A program made the position numbers and the translations under genes. The notes beneath the pieces are model-generated. The model was not told the DNA's origin and did no database searches. It saw only the letters and a program-made list of their open reading frames with translations. Shown here in pieces: positions 47,756-59,059 of a DNA stretch of 64,000 nucleotides (the first letter of the stretch is position 1; the number at the start of each line of letters is the position of its first letter). The stretch comes from Vitrella brassicaformis (lineage: Eukaryota > Sar > Vitrellaceae), in the NCBI GenBank assembly GCA_001179505.1, contig CDMY01000291.1, positions 62,001-126,000 on the forward strand, in the 5' to 3' direction.

Positions 47756-48311
47756 ATGGAGATAACGACGAGCAAGACGGGGAAGCACGGTCACGCCAAG
47801 GCGCACATTGTGGGTCTGGACATCTTCACCGGCAAGAAGTACGAGGACCTGTGCCCCACCTCACACAACATGAGCGTCCCCGTCGTCAACCGAGCCGAGT
47901 TTCAGGTAGGTAGCTCATCACTGGCCGGGCCGCCCCGCCCACACACACTATCCTTACACCCAGCTCAGCTCAGCTCAGCCCATTGTACTCCTGTGTGGGT
48001 GTGCAGCTGATGGACGTGAACGAGGAGGGGTTTTGCACCCTCCTGCTTGAGTCCGGCGACACCAAGGAAGACCTCAAGCTACCCCAGGGCACCGATGAGG
48101 ACGGAAAACTCGCCGAGACGGTGCGCACACAACTCTTCACACACACCGACCAGGCCGACCACCGGGAACCACTCTCTGGGTGTGGTGGGCTTGTGTCTGG
48201 CTGCAGATCCGCGACAAGGTGAAGGAGGGCAAGGAGGTGTTAGTGACGGTGCTGTCGGCCGTGGGGCAGGAGAAGATCGTCGGCTACAAGGAGATGACGG
48301 GATCTGGATAG
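47329..48311 (+). CDS. eIF5A: Translation factor eIF5A
   Basis: The ATG at 47329-47331 stands alone at the end of the first exon, directly followed by the donor GTGAGC. Splicing to 47525 gives [14 protein letters not shown]. Further exons give [20 protein letters not shown], the hypusine loop [19 protein letters not shown] with the modified lysine in TGKHGHAK, then [21 protein letters not shown] and [19 protein letters not shown], stop at 48309-48311. About 160 residues, the normal size for eIF5A with its SH3-like and OB domains. It promotes peptide bond formation at stalled ribosomes and termination, and needs deoxyhypusine synthase. Five introns. Identity is secure. Confidence 0.96.
47717..47751. 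repeat. GT dinucleotide tract before an eIF5A acceptor
   Basis: About 16 GT units end directly at the AG of the 3' splice site, taking the place of a normal polypyrimidine tract. Confidence 0.9.
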
Positions 48312-49388
48312 ACAGACAGCGCGACGGATGGCGGGTCGGGCCGGGCAGCGGCGCGGAGGCAGGCAGGCACATACATACTACGCATGACCACCGATCGATG
48401 TATGTATTGCTGCTAGGCCCTTCCTCTCTGCCTGCCTCGCTGGGTCCGGTCCGCCCGGCGCTGCCTGGCCTGGCTGTGTCGTCTGTCTGTGTCTGTCTGT
48501 CTGTCCGCCTACCTCTCCTGTCTGGCTATCAATCTCTTCTCCCTGCTTGCCTGTGGCCCCCCAGCTGGCTATATCTATCTTAGTCACCGTTGCCGATGCT
48601 TTCTTTTCTTCCCTCTCCTGCTTCCTGCGTCCTTTTCGTTTCGCCTCGCCTCGCCTCGCCTCGGACAGCCATCCTGTCAATGACACTTCCGTCGATCTGT
48701 GTGTGCATCATCCACCGAATTGCAATGGCGGCGAGGGCGGGAAGGGTCGAGTGCGTGGCTGGGTTACATTGGAGGGCGTGGCGGGGTGCGTGTGGATGTG
48801 ATGTATGGGCGTGGCGTGGCGTGGCGTGGTGTGTGTGGGGGTGGGGGTGTGTGTGTGAATGACACCGATCCGGTCGCGTGGTCCCTTCCTGCTTCCTTCC
48901 GTGTTGCTTTCTTCTTGCCCTTTTGGACCGTGTTCGTCGCAATGTAGGCGGCGGGGCGAGCAAGGGAATGAATCCATGAGGATCGATCGCATGCAATGAC
49001 ATGTGGATTGGATGCATCCAGGGGCCTTTCTGATGGATGGACCATTGAATCATTCAATGGAGGGCTGCCTGTGCTGTGTGTGGACCAAGCAGCGAGCAAG
49101 CACACTGGGATGCGGCCCGGCTGAATTCACTCACACACCGTATGAGGACATGTGCGTGTGGTGTTGGTGTGGATGTCTGGTGGACGGACGACGGATGCTA
49201 ACGCCTATACATAAGATAAGGGACTACGAATGGATGGATGGGCTCAATGTTTTCAATTTTGGGGCAGACAGAAGTCAGAGGCATCCTGTATGCACCATCT
49301 AAGACACATATTGTAGCCCACAACTCCACAAAGCGAGACACATCCAATGGACACACAGACCGACCGGTGCCTGGTCAGCATTGTCTCC
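48312..49388. other. Convergent intergenic region
   Basis: About 1.1 kb between eIF5A (+) and the EGF-like gene (-). Contains TGTC and CTCGC short repeats (about 48484-48505 and 48645-48665). No gene recognised. Confidence 0.5.
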
Positions 49389-50423
49389 CTAGCCCGTTTC
49401 ATACTGGCTGCCCTCGCGCCACGACCTCTCGCTTGCCTGGTCTACACTGCTTACATCCTCGTCCGTGAACGACTCGTTCTGACTGTCCAGCGCCTCACCC
49501 GACTCTTCCTCGTGATCATTCACCCGCCCCGGCCCCCCTGGCTGCCCCTGCCCCTGCTGCTGCTGTTGCAGCTCTTTCTCCAGCCTCTTTATCTTCTCAT
49601 CCTGATCCTTACACGGCTGCCCTTCCTTCTCTGTGGTGGATGTCTCTTCTTCATCTTCCTCTTGCTCTTCTTCTCGTTCCTCCTCTTGTTCCTCCTCTCC
49701 CTGGTCTTCTTGTTGCTCGGGGGAGGGGGAGGGCGAGGGCGATGGGTAAGCCAGCTGCGGAATGTCATGTGTTCTCCTTGCCGGCTGCTGCAGTGTCTCA
49801 CACCGATACCCAACGTAGCCGTCCTTGCACTTGCAGCCGCCCAGCATCTGTATGTGACGGAGACAGACACACGAGTGAGCAAGGTACGCAGGGCAACATG
49901 TGATATTTTGCTGTAACATACTGGGTCACATGTCTTTGGCTGACATCCTTGTGAGCAGGCGAGACAATCAGGCCCCCATTGCGACTCAGGACAGCAGAAT
50001 GGCCCGTATGTCCTGTCAAACCCTGACCGTGGAAAGCGATGGCATTGCTGTGCTTTCGATTCAGCCCTTTGTTTGTGCGTGCCTCTTCTGTTCTGTTCCT
50101 CACCCACATTTTTCGCAATAGGCGTGAGCGTTGATGGTGATGAAGCACTCCTTGCACAGGCGTTGTAGGCGTTCAGGGCACTCGACATGACGATGAGGGT
50201 CTAGTGGTGGATCCTCTTCCTTGGTGAAGGGCTGGCCGTCTTCTGCCCGGACAAAGAAGCCTCGACTGTTCATCACTCCCATGACTTGCACCCGATCACC
50301 ACTGCCACTCTCGAGTAAGCTGGCCGGAGGACCCCCGTGGAGCAGCGGTTGTCGCCTTCTCCTGCTCGATGTGACTTTCGCCCTGTACCGTGCAGATCTC
50401 CTCTCCGTGTGGGCTGCGGCCAT
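49389..50423 (-). CDS. EGF/CRELD-like protein with acidic coiled C-terminus
   Basis: Three exons, right to left. Exon 1 (to about 50108) ends HVECPERLQRLCKECF and AHAYCEKCG. Exon 2 (about 50031-49911) reads YGPFCCPESQWGPDCLAC, then GCQPKTCDP. Exon 3 (about 49849-49389) has CKCKDGYVGYRCETLQQ, closing an EGF-like module. The phrase C-C-P-x5-GPDCLAC is typical of CRELD (cysteine-rich with EGF-like domains), an ER protein family. The tail is strongly Glu-rich with a likely coiled coil (DEKIKRLEKELQQQQQ) and ends at 49389. No signal peptide is visible at the proposed start, so the true first exon may be missing. The start is about 200 bp from, and divergent to, the NUDT9-like gene. Confidence 0.6.
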
Positions 50424-50620
50424 CTATGTGGCGGCCAAGAGAGTCACTGCAAAGGCCAGCCGCATCATTCATGTGATGGGTCGGCGATCGATCTGGGGGC
50501 GGTGGGGGCGGATGTGCCGATCTACCAGTCCAGCCTGAGGCCAAATTCAGCAGATGCATGCAGATGGGGGCGAGACTGGGGGTGCTTCGTCTGGCAGTCG
50601 AGTCCGCGTGAGTCAGGTCA

Positions 50621-53029
50621 ATGGCGTTCCTGCTGCTGTTTGCTCTGGCCGTCTCCGGCTTGCAGTGCACCGGCGCAGCGGTCGTTGGCCGCCACGCCAA
50701 TCTCAATGTGACAATGCGCTCGACAATGCGCGCGGCGGCGCCGGCACCTGCTGTGCCGCCGTCTCCCCCTCCCGCAGTGTCCCTCCAGCTCAAACGGAAG
50801 GGCGGGGAGGGGGACAAGTCGCCCTCGCCCAAGAAGCCCAGGTTCGGGGGTGATGGGCCGTTTGCGAAGCAGCAGGCGGGGCTCGTCTACAAAGGATTCT
50901 ACGAGGTGGCGTCAGGCGAGAGGGATCCGGCCAACCGCCGGGAGGAGGGCTTCAAGAAGCTCATCGACAAGGCCAAGAATGCTGGAGGGGGCCTGGTGGA
51001 GGGCGCCCCTGACCCCAACAAACCTGTCTTCTTCGATCAATGCCACGGTGATCGCAAAACGCACAGCGCACATGCAGACCATACATAGATCGTCCGGCCC
51101 TTCACATGTCTCATGTATGTCTCGTCTTTGGTGATACATAGTCAACAGGTGGCTGTCGGGCAAGGCCCCCGGGTACGTCAGTGAGAGTGTGGAGGGACAC
51201 ATGCGAGAGTACAGGCATGCACAAGAGAGTGTCTCTCTCTGTCTGCCCTGGTGTATTGCAGCTACTGTGACCCAGCGCTGGAGTACTCAGGGTCGTTAGA
51301 CAGCCACGTGCTCGAGGGCGGAAAGAAGGCCGTCGATATCGTGACCGGGGAGAGTCCTGATCCGAATCTCAACAACCAGCTCCGTCACACCTTCACACCC
51401 ACAGACCCAAAGGAGCCCATCCTCAGGTACGTACAAATCACATCCACCACGAGTCTCACGGGTCCCGTGTGTCACTCAGCCCGTGCACAGCGTTGTATGG
51501 AGCGACAAACACAGGCCTGATGGAAGGCGATATCATGGGCGCCCATCCTCTCGCGATCCCCCGCATCAAGAGCCTGGTGAAGAATCTCCACGCGAAGACG
51601 TGGCTGCTCCCCGAGAACATCCACCTCACCAGCAGGCACAGCATACAAGGGTTCCCACTCGATATGCCAGTAAACCCGCGGCATTGCACCGGTGTCCTCG
51701 GGAGAGGCGGCCTTGGCAAGTGGGGGCCAAACAATGCCGCAGATTCGATGCTTCGCTCGTCAGAAAAAACTGACACAAATTCAGCCCCATCAATCACTTG
51801 TCTGCATGCATCTCTTCTTGTCTGTGTGCTTCAGTTGTTCCGCAAGGTACCTACCGCACCTCAGATCTTGACTCTTCCTTTACTTGGCCTGTCACCTTGT
51901 TCCGCAAGAATCCCACGACTAAGAAGCTTGAAGTCCTGCTCATCAAGCGCTCCGATAGCGGCGACTGGGCGTTCGCTGGCGGCATGGTCGACGACCAGGT
52001 GCGTGGGGAGAGACCAGAGGGACACACATATCTGTCTGTACTCAAAAACGTCAATCTGCCCTACGCATGCATGTCTTGATTGTACAGGAGTACATGACCC
52101 CCGTCACAACTGCCGCACGGTGGGGCGTAAGCGTGAGGCTAGCTTGCGCTCGTGTCTTTCCCGATCGATCATGCCTGCAGGGAGCTGATTGAGGAGACCC
52201 TCACAGGCAAAGACGCAAAATCCATCTGCGACAACTGGAGCACCATCAAGAAAAAGAAGAGCCTTAAGGTCATGATGACCACAATGGGCCTGGACGTGGG
52301 CAAGGGAGACATCAAATTCGCCTGCAAGGGCGGCGAGGACAAGTGCAAGGAAGTCGACTGCGAGGCGGCGGTCTCCGAGGAAGGTGTCCAGAAGCTGCTG
52401 AGCTCGGCTGCACTGGTGTACGCAGGATACGGTACGTACGTACATCGAGAGATACGTACAGGAAAGGATACCAACGTTGGTACAAATGTACTGATTCCCT
52501 GAGTGGATCGATGGCTCACCATTTACTCCTGCGTTCGTTCAGTTGACGATCCCCGCAACACCGACAACGCCTGGATGGAGTCGTTCGCTTTGGCATGGAT
52601 GGTCCCTGACGACCTCGCTGACCGGGTCACCGACCTGCCTGGAGGGTCCGACTCCACCGAAGGTCGGTGACAGTGACACGCCCATGCATACGTGCAAACC
52701 GACGACTTCTCGTCTGCATCTGCATGTAATGTTGATGGATACAGTTGCCTGGTGGCCCATCCACAAATCGATCCCCAAGGGCAGCGGGGAGGAGGCCCCG
52801 ATGCTCAAGGACGGGACGCTATTCGCCAGCCACTCGTTCTTTCTGCGCGCCGGCACCCACGCCCTCCTTGAGCTCCCCAAGGTGCGAGGCACCATTACCA
52901 ACTACGCTGCTATCCAGAAGGCGTTGGCGAAAGGTGAGTGAGTGGGGGGAGGGGGCTGGTTCTTGATTCGATGGTTTGTGCATGCTTGCAGCCGAGAAGC
53001 AAAGCCCCTACAATCTCTACTTGAAGTGA
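50621..53029 (+). CDS. NUDT9-like ADP-ribose pyrophosphatase, with signal peptide
   Basis: ATG at 50621 gives a signal peptide (MAFLLLFALAVSGLQCTGAA). Eight or nine exons follow; stop at 53027-53029. Diagnostic NUDT9 blocks appear in order: NPRHCTGVLGRGGLGKWGPN then NAAD (about 51670-51750), VLLIKRSDSGDWAFAGGMVD (about 51930-51990), the Nudix glutamates in RELIEETL (about 52182-52205), and VDDPRNTDNAWMES (about 52543-52583). The Nudix box is G-x5-E followed by a longer than normal spacer before REL-I-EE, with two or three extra residues. NUDT9 hydrolyses ADP-ribose to AMP and ribose 5-phosphate. The leader suggests secretion, an endomembrane site or a plastid rather than the mitochondrion. 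The N-terminal 140 residues (KPRFGGDGPFAKQQAGLVYK) are not part of the family core. Confidence 0.85.
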
Positions 53030-53056
53030 GTACACGTCGATTCATCCATGTCGCAT

Positions 53057-53356
53057 NNNNNNNNNNNNNNNNNNNNNNNNNNNNNNNNNNNNNNNNNNNN
53101 NNNNNNNNNNNNNNNNNNNNNNNNNNNNNNNNNNNNNNNNNNNNNNNNNNNNNNNNNNNNNNNNNNNNNNNNNNNNNNNNNNNNNNNNNNNNNNNNNNNN
53201 NNNNNNNNNNNNNNNNNNNNNNNNNNNNNNNNNNNNNNNNNNNNNNNNNNNNNNNNNNNNNNNNNNNNNNNNNNNNNNNNNNNNNNNNNNNNNNNNNNNN
53301 NNNNNNNNNNNNNNNNNNNNNNNNNNNNNNNNNNNNNNNNNNNNNNNNNNNNNNNN
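53057..53356. other. Assembly gap (300 N)
   Basis: A run of exactly 300 Ns, probably a placeholder size. It lies between the NUDT9-like stop and MND1, so the first exon of MND1 may be hidden in it. Confidence 0.99.
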
Positions 53357-53621
53357 GTATTCGTGGCCATGGATGGATGTACTCGTGGAGACGCCAGGCC
53401 AAGAGACACAGACATCTGACTGACTGAATTAGAGACCATCACATGGGGCACTCACACTGACATCGAGCGATCGACGTCCAATAGACAAATTTAAACACAT
53501 GCATATGTGTGACGTCTTGGGTCCACTGATTGACTGACTGACTGTTTGTCTCTTCTCTCTTCGCTCGACCGATTCATCCGTCTGGCCATCCGGCTGTCGG
53601 TCACACCCCACCATGCCGCAA

Positions 53622-54580
53622 GGGTGGAGGCAAAGGCGGCAAGGGCCTCTCGTTCGACGAGAAGAAGCGCAGACTCACCGACGCCATGCACAAGAGCAAG
53701 TCATTCTTCACCATGAAGGAACTCGAGAAGCTCGGTAAGTGATCACACGCCGCTGCCTATGGTTGATTGTGTCTCACTCTGTCTGTGTGCAGCTACTGGT
53801 GTCGGGATTGTGCTTCAGTCGGTCAAGGACGTGGTGAATGAGCTCGTGGGAGACGGCATCATACTCACAGACAAAGTTGGCGCATCCAACATCTACTGGT
53901 CAGCCAACTCCATCCATCAGGCGAAACGCGTGCATGCATGTGTCCGTTGTTTGTGTGTCTGTGTGTGGGCTGGTCGCGCAGGGCGTTGCCATCTGAGCAG
54001 AAGAAGGCTCAGGAAAGGCTGCTCACCTCGTTGCGGTGAGGCGGGCGACCTTCGTGTCTCTGTGCATGAGTGTGTGTCATCGAGTTGTTGTGTGTCAGTG
54101 AGGAGGAGGCTCGTCTGCGTGATGAGCTCGAGTCGATGTCGGTCAAGCTGGACGAGGCCCGCAAGAGTGCCGGTGACGCGACATACAAGGCCAACCTCGA
54201 CAAAATGCTCACACTGCAACAGGAGACGGAGGTCACTCACACGCACAAGAGAGAAAGACAAGGAGAGACATGGTGTTGTGCTGTGTGGCAGGAGTTGGAC
54301 AAGTCGCTGGCTGCGTTCCGTTCCAACGACCCCCGTGCCATCCAGCAGAAGCGACAGGAAATCGACATGGCCAAACATGCGGCAGAGAGATGGTCAGACA
54401 TGCACTGATTTGTCGAGCGACAGGCACGAGCTCCCTATCTCTCTGTGCGTCCTGTGTGTGTGTGTGGGTAGGACCGACAACATCATCACGGCCCGTCGAT
54501 GGATGTCCCGTGAGCAGGGCGCGCCGCTGGAGGAAATCAACAGGCACTTCGAAATCCCACCAGAGCTTGACGAAGAATGA
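53622..54580 (+). CDS. MND1: Meiotic recombination protein MND1 (5' end uncertain)
   Basis: Exon frames join to GGKGGKGLSFDEKKRRLTDA, then SFFTMKELEKLG, ATGVGIVLQSVKDVVNEL and SNIYWALPSEQKKAQERLL. A coiled-coil exon follows (EARLRDELESMSVKLDEARK), then NDPRAIQQKRQEIDMAKHAA, ERWTDNIITARRW and a C-terminus FEIPPELDEE; stop at 54578-54580. The winged-helix N-terminus, central coiled coil and ending are those of MND1, the partner of HOP2 that helps DMC1/RAD51 strand invasion in meiosis. The splice at about 53898/53981 makes YW-A as in other MND1 proteins. The ATG at 53612 is in the wrong frame, so the starting exon lies upstream, possibly in the gap. A ZIP4-like fragment lies about 3 kb away. Confidence 0.92.
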
Positions 54581-54974
54581 ACAAACGAACAAAGAAATAC
54601 ACGCATCTGTGACTGGCGGAGAGACACAGAATGTCTGCGTGCGTACGTCTGGTGTGTGAGGACTGATGACGTCGACGTACGTGTGAATGCGCTTCATCGC
54701 AATGTTCGCGTTCCTTTCCAGTCCGTGTGTCACATGAACTAACATCTAACCACACCCCCGAGCAAACACACACGTCCGTCAGCAAACGGAACCCACTAGC
54801 TAGTGCAGATCGAAGACAGACCCCGATGCACCTTTCAATCAGATGTCAGTTAGCCGCATATTGCTGGACAGTACGTCAACCGACTCCGTCTGCCTTGCCC
54901 CAGCAAGATGTACACTACTTTGTTGATCAGATAAATGCAAATCAATCCAATGCCCCCGTCCCCAATATGGTTGA
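54581..54974. other. Convergent intergenic region
   Basis: About 0.4 kb between MND1 and the GH10 gene. No gene; contains likely 3' untranslated ends of both. Confidence 0.5.
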
Positions 54975-57385
54975 TCACACGCCGTAGTCTCTCAACATGT
55001 CGCGTAGGGCCCACCATGCGGGCTTCTTGTTGTAGTTCTCATCGTAGAGGAGGGGGCGGGAGTTCGTGAGCCACGTGTGCCTGTCGGTGAATCCCCACAT
55101 GACGTACGCGGTGCAGTTGGGCTCTAGATTACAGACAGACCAGAGACATGGAGGGAATGGTGCTCGCAGGTGTCTCTCGGTGTGTCGTGAGTGCGTACCA
55201 TCCAGGCACACCGCCATCAAAGCAGAATACACACTAGCCTGATCGATGACAGACAGACGGACAGACGACAGACAGACGGAAAGACGACATGAAATGCGCA
55301 TCCTTGGGGCATGTCTCTTTCTTTCTATTTCCAAAATTCCCTACCTGACGGCTGGCTTGTGCATCCCCCCAGTCGGCGCATGGGACCCACCTGTCGCCGC
55401 CCACCATTTCGCCAGTGGGGGCGCGCCACTCGCCGCAGCCCACGTCCAGCTCGGTGAACTGGACTTCCAAGCCGAGCTCGCCGTATCGCTGGATGTTCTT
55501 GCGCACGCCGTCGACCAGGTCGTAGTAGGTGTTGATGTGCAGCTGGAAGCCCACACCGTCGATGACGCCGTCCCTTTGCAGGCCCCTGACCATGTTGTAC
55601 ATGGCATTGGACTTGCCGCGCGACCAACCATCCTGGGCAGACGCAAAGACGCTGTCCACGTGTGTCTCGCGTGTGTACGTGAGTTCGTACCATCGACGCG
55701 ACGCCGTAATCGTTATAGTAGAGCTTGAATGGCTTGTTTTTCGCGGACAGGGCCCTGCTCGCGACGTGGAAGGTGTGCGACACCCAGTCGGGAATGGCGG
55801 GGTACAGGGCACCGTCACTGCGGTATCTCGGCGTCTGGCCACCGTCAGGCTGGTTATCGTCCATAGCTGAGTCGCCACGCAAGAACGTCAAGAAGACCTT
55901 TCTTCGATGTGCGTACGTCAAGAAGCCGCCTCCCTGTCTCACCTTCGTTGGCAACGTCCCACCAGAGTACTCTGTCGACGTAGTGGTCGATCACCCTCTC
56001 AGTAAATGACGTGAGGGCGTTCCTCTTGTCATTGGGGTTGAGTCCCTTGAACCATCCCGGGAGCGAGAAGTACCAGGCCAGGGCGTGGTAGCGGAACCCC
56101 ATGCCGTTGTCCTGGCAGAAATCAGCTATCCTATTGAGACACGAATGGATTGATTGTCCACTCCTCGGCCATCCTACTTGCTGCGTACCTGTCGCATAGG
56201 TTCCAGTTGATGGTGTTGGCGTTTGGTGCTATCGCCGTGTGTTTGCACTCCCACTCGGCGACGGCCATGTTGTACTGCTCAGCGAGGATGCTGGTGTATT
56301 GGCCATTGTTCATGTGGGCCGTGTTGATGGCCGAGCCGATGTACAGCTTCCGATTGTCAGCCAACGCGCGAAGAGTGCCTGAACACGCACAGTTGGGCAT
56401 GTATGGAAAGACACATACAAACATACCTGCTTCAGAGTCGCCGGGTTTGATGAACGACTCCTTAGTGGTGGTGAGCTGGAACTGTGTGATGCCGCCTTGC
56501 GGTGAGCCAGAGAGGGGGATGAGGACCCCGGGCACTTCGGGCAGAGGAGGAGCTGACCACCCACAGGGGCTCATGCACCAGTGACACGAGTCCCCACACA
56601 CGTGCAGGCACGCACGGCAGAGCCACAGGATCGGCCTGGTAACGGATGCGCCCTCTGATCCCTCGACAGCACTCTCTGCCTCATCCATAACTCCCGGGCA
56701 TTTTTCGGGGCCCGAGATCGCCAGGGCTCCTCCAGTCTGCTCGGACTTGGGAAACTCCGAGGCATGTAGTTTGCATTGTGTCTGCTCCGGTACGAACGTG
56801 AAGGCCTTGCAGTCGCTGCGCTTCGCACAGAGATGCTGGCACGCTTCGGTCGTCAGCACGTCCAGGACCCTGAGCACAATGCGGCTGTCGTACGTCACGC
56901 CCTCCTCATAACAATCTGCCGACCAACAGACACAGACGAGAAGAAAATGTCTCTCAAAGACCCATTGGCCTCTCTGGCGATTTGCGTACCGGGGAAGCAT
57001 GTCTTTGGCCCAGTGAGGGCCCCCGAGTCGTCCACGGACGCGGTGGCGAGTGCCGCAGCTGACTTGAGCCAGCACTGCTTCTCGTTGTCGCGGTAGTTGA
57101 AGACAGCACACTCGGGGAGTGCCTGGCACTTGGACTGGCAGTGGTCGACGGAGCTCGTGTCCCTCCACGCTTGCACATCGAAACCTATGTAGTCCTTGCC
57201 CGGCGTGAAGCAATCTGGTCGGAAACAGGGAAGTAGTCTTGTCGGAAATTGCGATGCAGTGGGTTTCCGCACTTCTTACCCTTCGGCACTTTGAGGCTTC
57301 TCCTGGCAGCTCCTTGGTCATCTACGGCATTGTCGGCGTAGGCTCCCGCAAGAAAGGTGACCAGCAAGAAGAAAAGAGCAGCCAT
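54975..57385 (-). CDS. Secreted GH10 glycoside hydrolase with two PAN/Apple modules
   Basis: ATG at 57383-57385 opens a signal peptide (MAALFFLLVTFLAGAYA). Two cysteine-rich PAN/Apple-like modules follow: DCFTPGKDYIGFDVQAWRD to GPKTCFPG (about 57215-56990) and DCYEEGVTYDSRIVLRVLDV to CPGVMDE (about 56920-56690). A cysteine-rich linker comes next. The GH10 barrel spans about 56380-54975: LYIGSAINTAHMNN, GFRYHALAWYFSLPGW, the acid/base glutamate in LWWDVANEG, the nucleophile glutamate in VQFTELDVG, and a typical end (YVMWGFTDRHTWL, KKPAWWALRDML). GH10 enzymes are mostly endo-beta-1,4-xylanases. Both catalytic glutamates are present, so it should be active. PAN modules usually bind protein or carbohydrate, and pairing them with GH10 is unusual. 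Confidence 0.9.
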
Positions 57386-57644
57386 TTTCGTCTTCGAAAA
57401 TCGCGACTTTCCGGGCCCCAAGTTGGGGGCGAATTCCGAGATCGGATCGATGAGAACGTGGATCGTTCACAGAAGTGTCACGGAACATAGACACATCGAG
57501 CCATACGCAACCCACATCAATGACATGTATTGCATGGATGCCTCCCTTCCGTCCGTCGACGTCTGCCGGCACATCTTGTCTCAAATAATATGTGTGTCTG
57601 TGTGTTCGTGTCCTTTTCTCTTTCCGACGTGTCGCTTCCGTGCT

Positions 57645-58273
57645 TCAAGTGCCGAGCAGCTTCTGCAGACACGTGTTGTAGAGGTTCTCGCACTTGTCTG
57701 ACGTATAGTCAATGCAATGCATCCACACACACACGCAGTCCCACACGCATTCAATACAGCGATGAATGAGTGTACGCACCTTTGTAGTTGTTGCTGAGTG
57801 TGGGGCAGAATGTGAGCAGTGCGCGGCTGCGGGACAGCCACTTCTCGGCGAAGCTGAGGTTTTGCAGGCGGAAGTAGTACACGCCGTTGTTCCACGCAGT
57901 CGCAGCAAACCACTCCAGCTGCACACGCAGATACACAGATGGACAGACAGACAGACAGACGAACAGACAGACAGACATGCGAAGCTGTTCGTTAGTCCCA
58001 TGGACCTCGTCGTTGGGCCATCCCTTAGCGCCTGTGGCGCTGATGCGGTCGTGCAGCTCGTTGTAGATGGGCAACGTCTGGTTACGAGACGAACGGGACT
58101 CTGCACACATACACACTTTCAGCTCTGTCGTACCTGTGTGTATTTATGCGAACCTTCGATTTCGACGAGCGATCGGTATGCCATGGCTACCTTGGCGAGG
58201 TCGGGGCCGGAGGAGCTGGCAAACGACGACACCAGGTACTGCATCGTAAACACCGATTCGCCGTGTTCTGTCG
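57645..58273 (-). pseudogene. ZIP4/SPO22-like meiotic protein, C-terminal fragment
   Basis: Four exons read right to left: about 58273-58152, 58099-58019, 57919-57782 and 57705-57645. The product starts MQYLVSSFASSSGPDLAKVA (only in-frame ATG at 58242-58244), continues NQTLPIYNELHDRISATG and WPNDELEWFAATAWNNG, then AEKWLSRSRALLTF, and ends YNTCLQKLLGT. The P-x-x-E-L-x-W-x-A-x-x-A-W-N pattern and the following TPR-like helices match the C-terminal part of ZIP4/SPO22 (TEX11) proteins, which promote meiotic crossovers. The family is normally 700-1000 residues; here about 130 remain. The upstream DNA is occupied by an oppositely oriented gene in the arm of an inverted duplication, so truncation by that rearrangement is likely. 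Family assignment is moderate. Confidence 0.5.
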
Positions 58274-58277
58274 TGTG

Positions 58278-59059
58278 ATGGTGATGATTGCAGTGTCGAG
58301 TCGACTGAAGGACAGCAAGGCGTCTTGTGACGGTAGTGTTGCTGAGTGGACGGCGGACAGTGACGTACAGCCGACAGACAGGTACAAGGCCGTTGTGGAG
58401 CGGCCAATATGACCCTTCGGTGCTCTCTCTCTCTCTCTGTCAGTTGTCAGTATTCTGTGGTGTCGCCGGGCATAGCTCTGCATGACCTCCAGGCCAACCT
58501 CGCCTATGTGGTGGACGAGCTCGTCACGAGAGAACAGCTGCACCAGGCGGCACTGCAAAAGGCCGGAGACACTGACCTGGAGAAGGCCGACACTGAGGTG
58601 TCGCAGCGGCATCACACTGGCGGCTGGAAGGCCCTCTACGAGGCATTCAAGAAGGCCAAACGGACACTCATCAAAGCCGGCAGCCCGCCGGTCAGCGGAC
58701 GAGAGCAGTCGATGTCCCTCTGTCTGTCGATGAGCATAAACCCACCTCTGTTGCGTTGAATGCAGGGGGCCATCCCGGAGGTCCTCGCGAGCCTCGTGCC
58801 GATGGTAGTGGATACGCCAGCCGCCACAGAGGACGTCCCGATGAGCGGCATATCGTCACCCGCCAGCTCAACCCGGTCAAAGCAGAGCGATTGCCAGGAG
58901 GCCCTCACGCCCCCCTCTCACCTCGTGTGGGTCGATTGGCATCGGCTCAGCAGCCAAGACAAGGACAGCGCAGCCCTGTCGATGTCAGTGGAGGCCGTCT
59001 ACGATGCCGTGGCGGCGATGGACGGCACCGCGGCCAGCAAGAATGACGACGACAAGTAG
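58278..59059 (+). CDS. Lineage-specific protein, left copy of palindromic pair
   Basis: Three exons in frame: about 58278-58381, 58442-58690 and 58767-59059. A possible start is ATG at 58278. The sequence includes GIALHDLQANLAYVVDELVT, REQLHQAALQKAGDTDLEKA, WKALYEAFKKAKRTLIKAG, GAIPEVLASLVPMVVD, and an acidic C-terminus ending DGTAASKNDDDK. It looks helical and soluble; no family recognised. A very similar copy runs toward it at 63398-64000. The 5' exon overlaps the DNA just upstream of the ZIP4-like fragment on the other strand. Confidence 0.6.

Noticed and set aside
53612-53640. ATG at 53612 as the MND1 start
   Set aside because: It reads MPQGWRQRRQ in a different frame from the MND1 sequence that follows; the true first exon must lie upstream.
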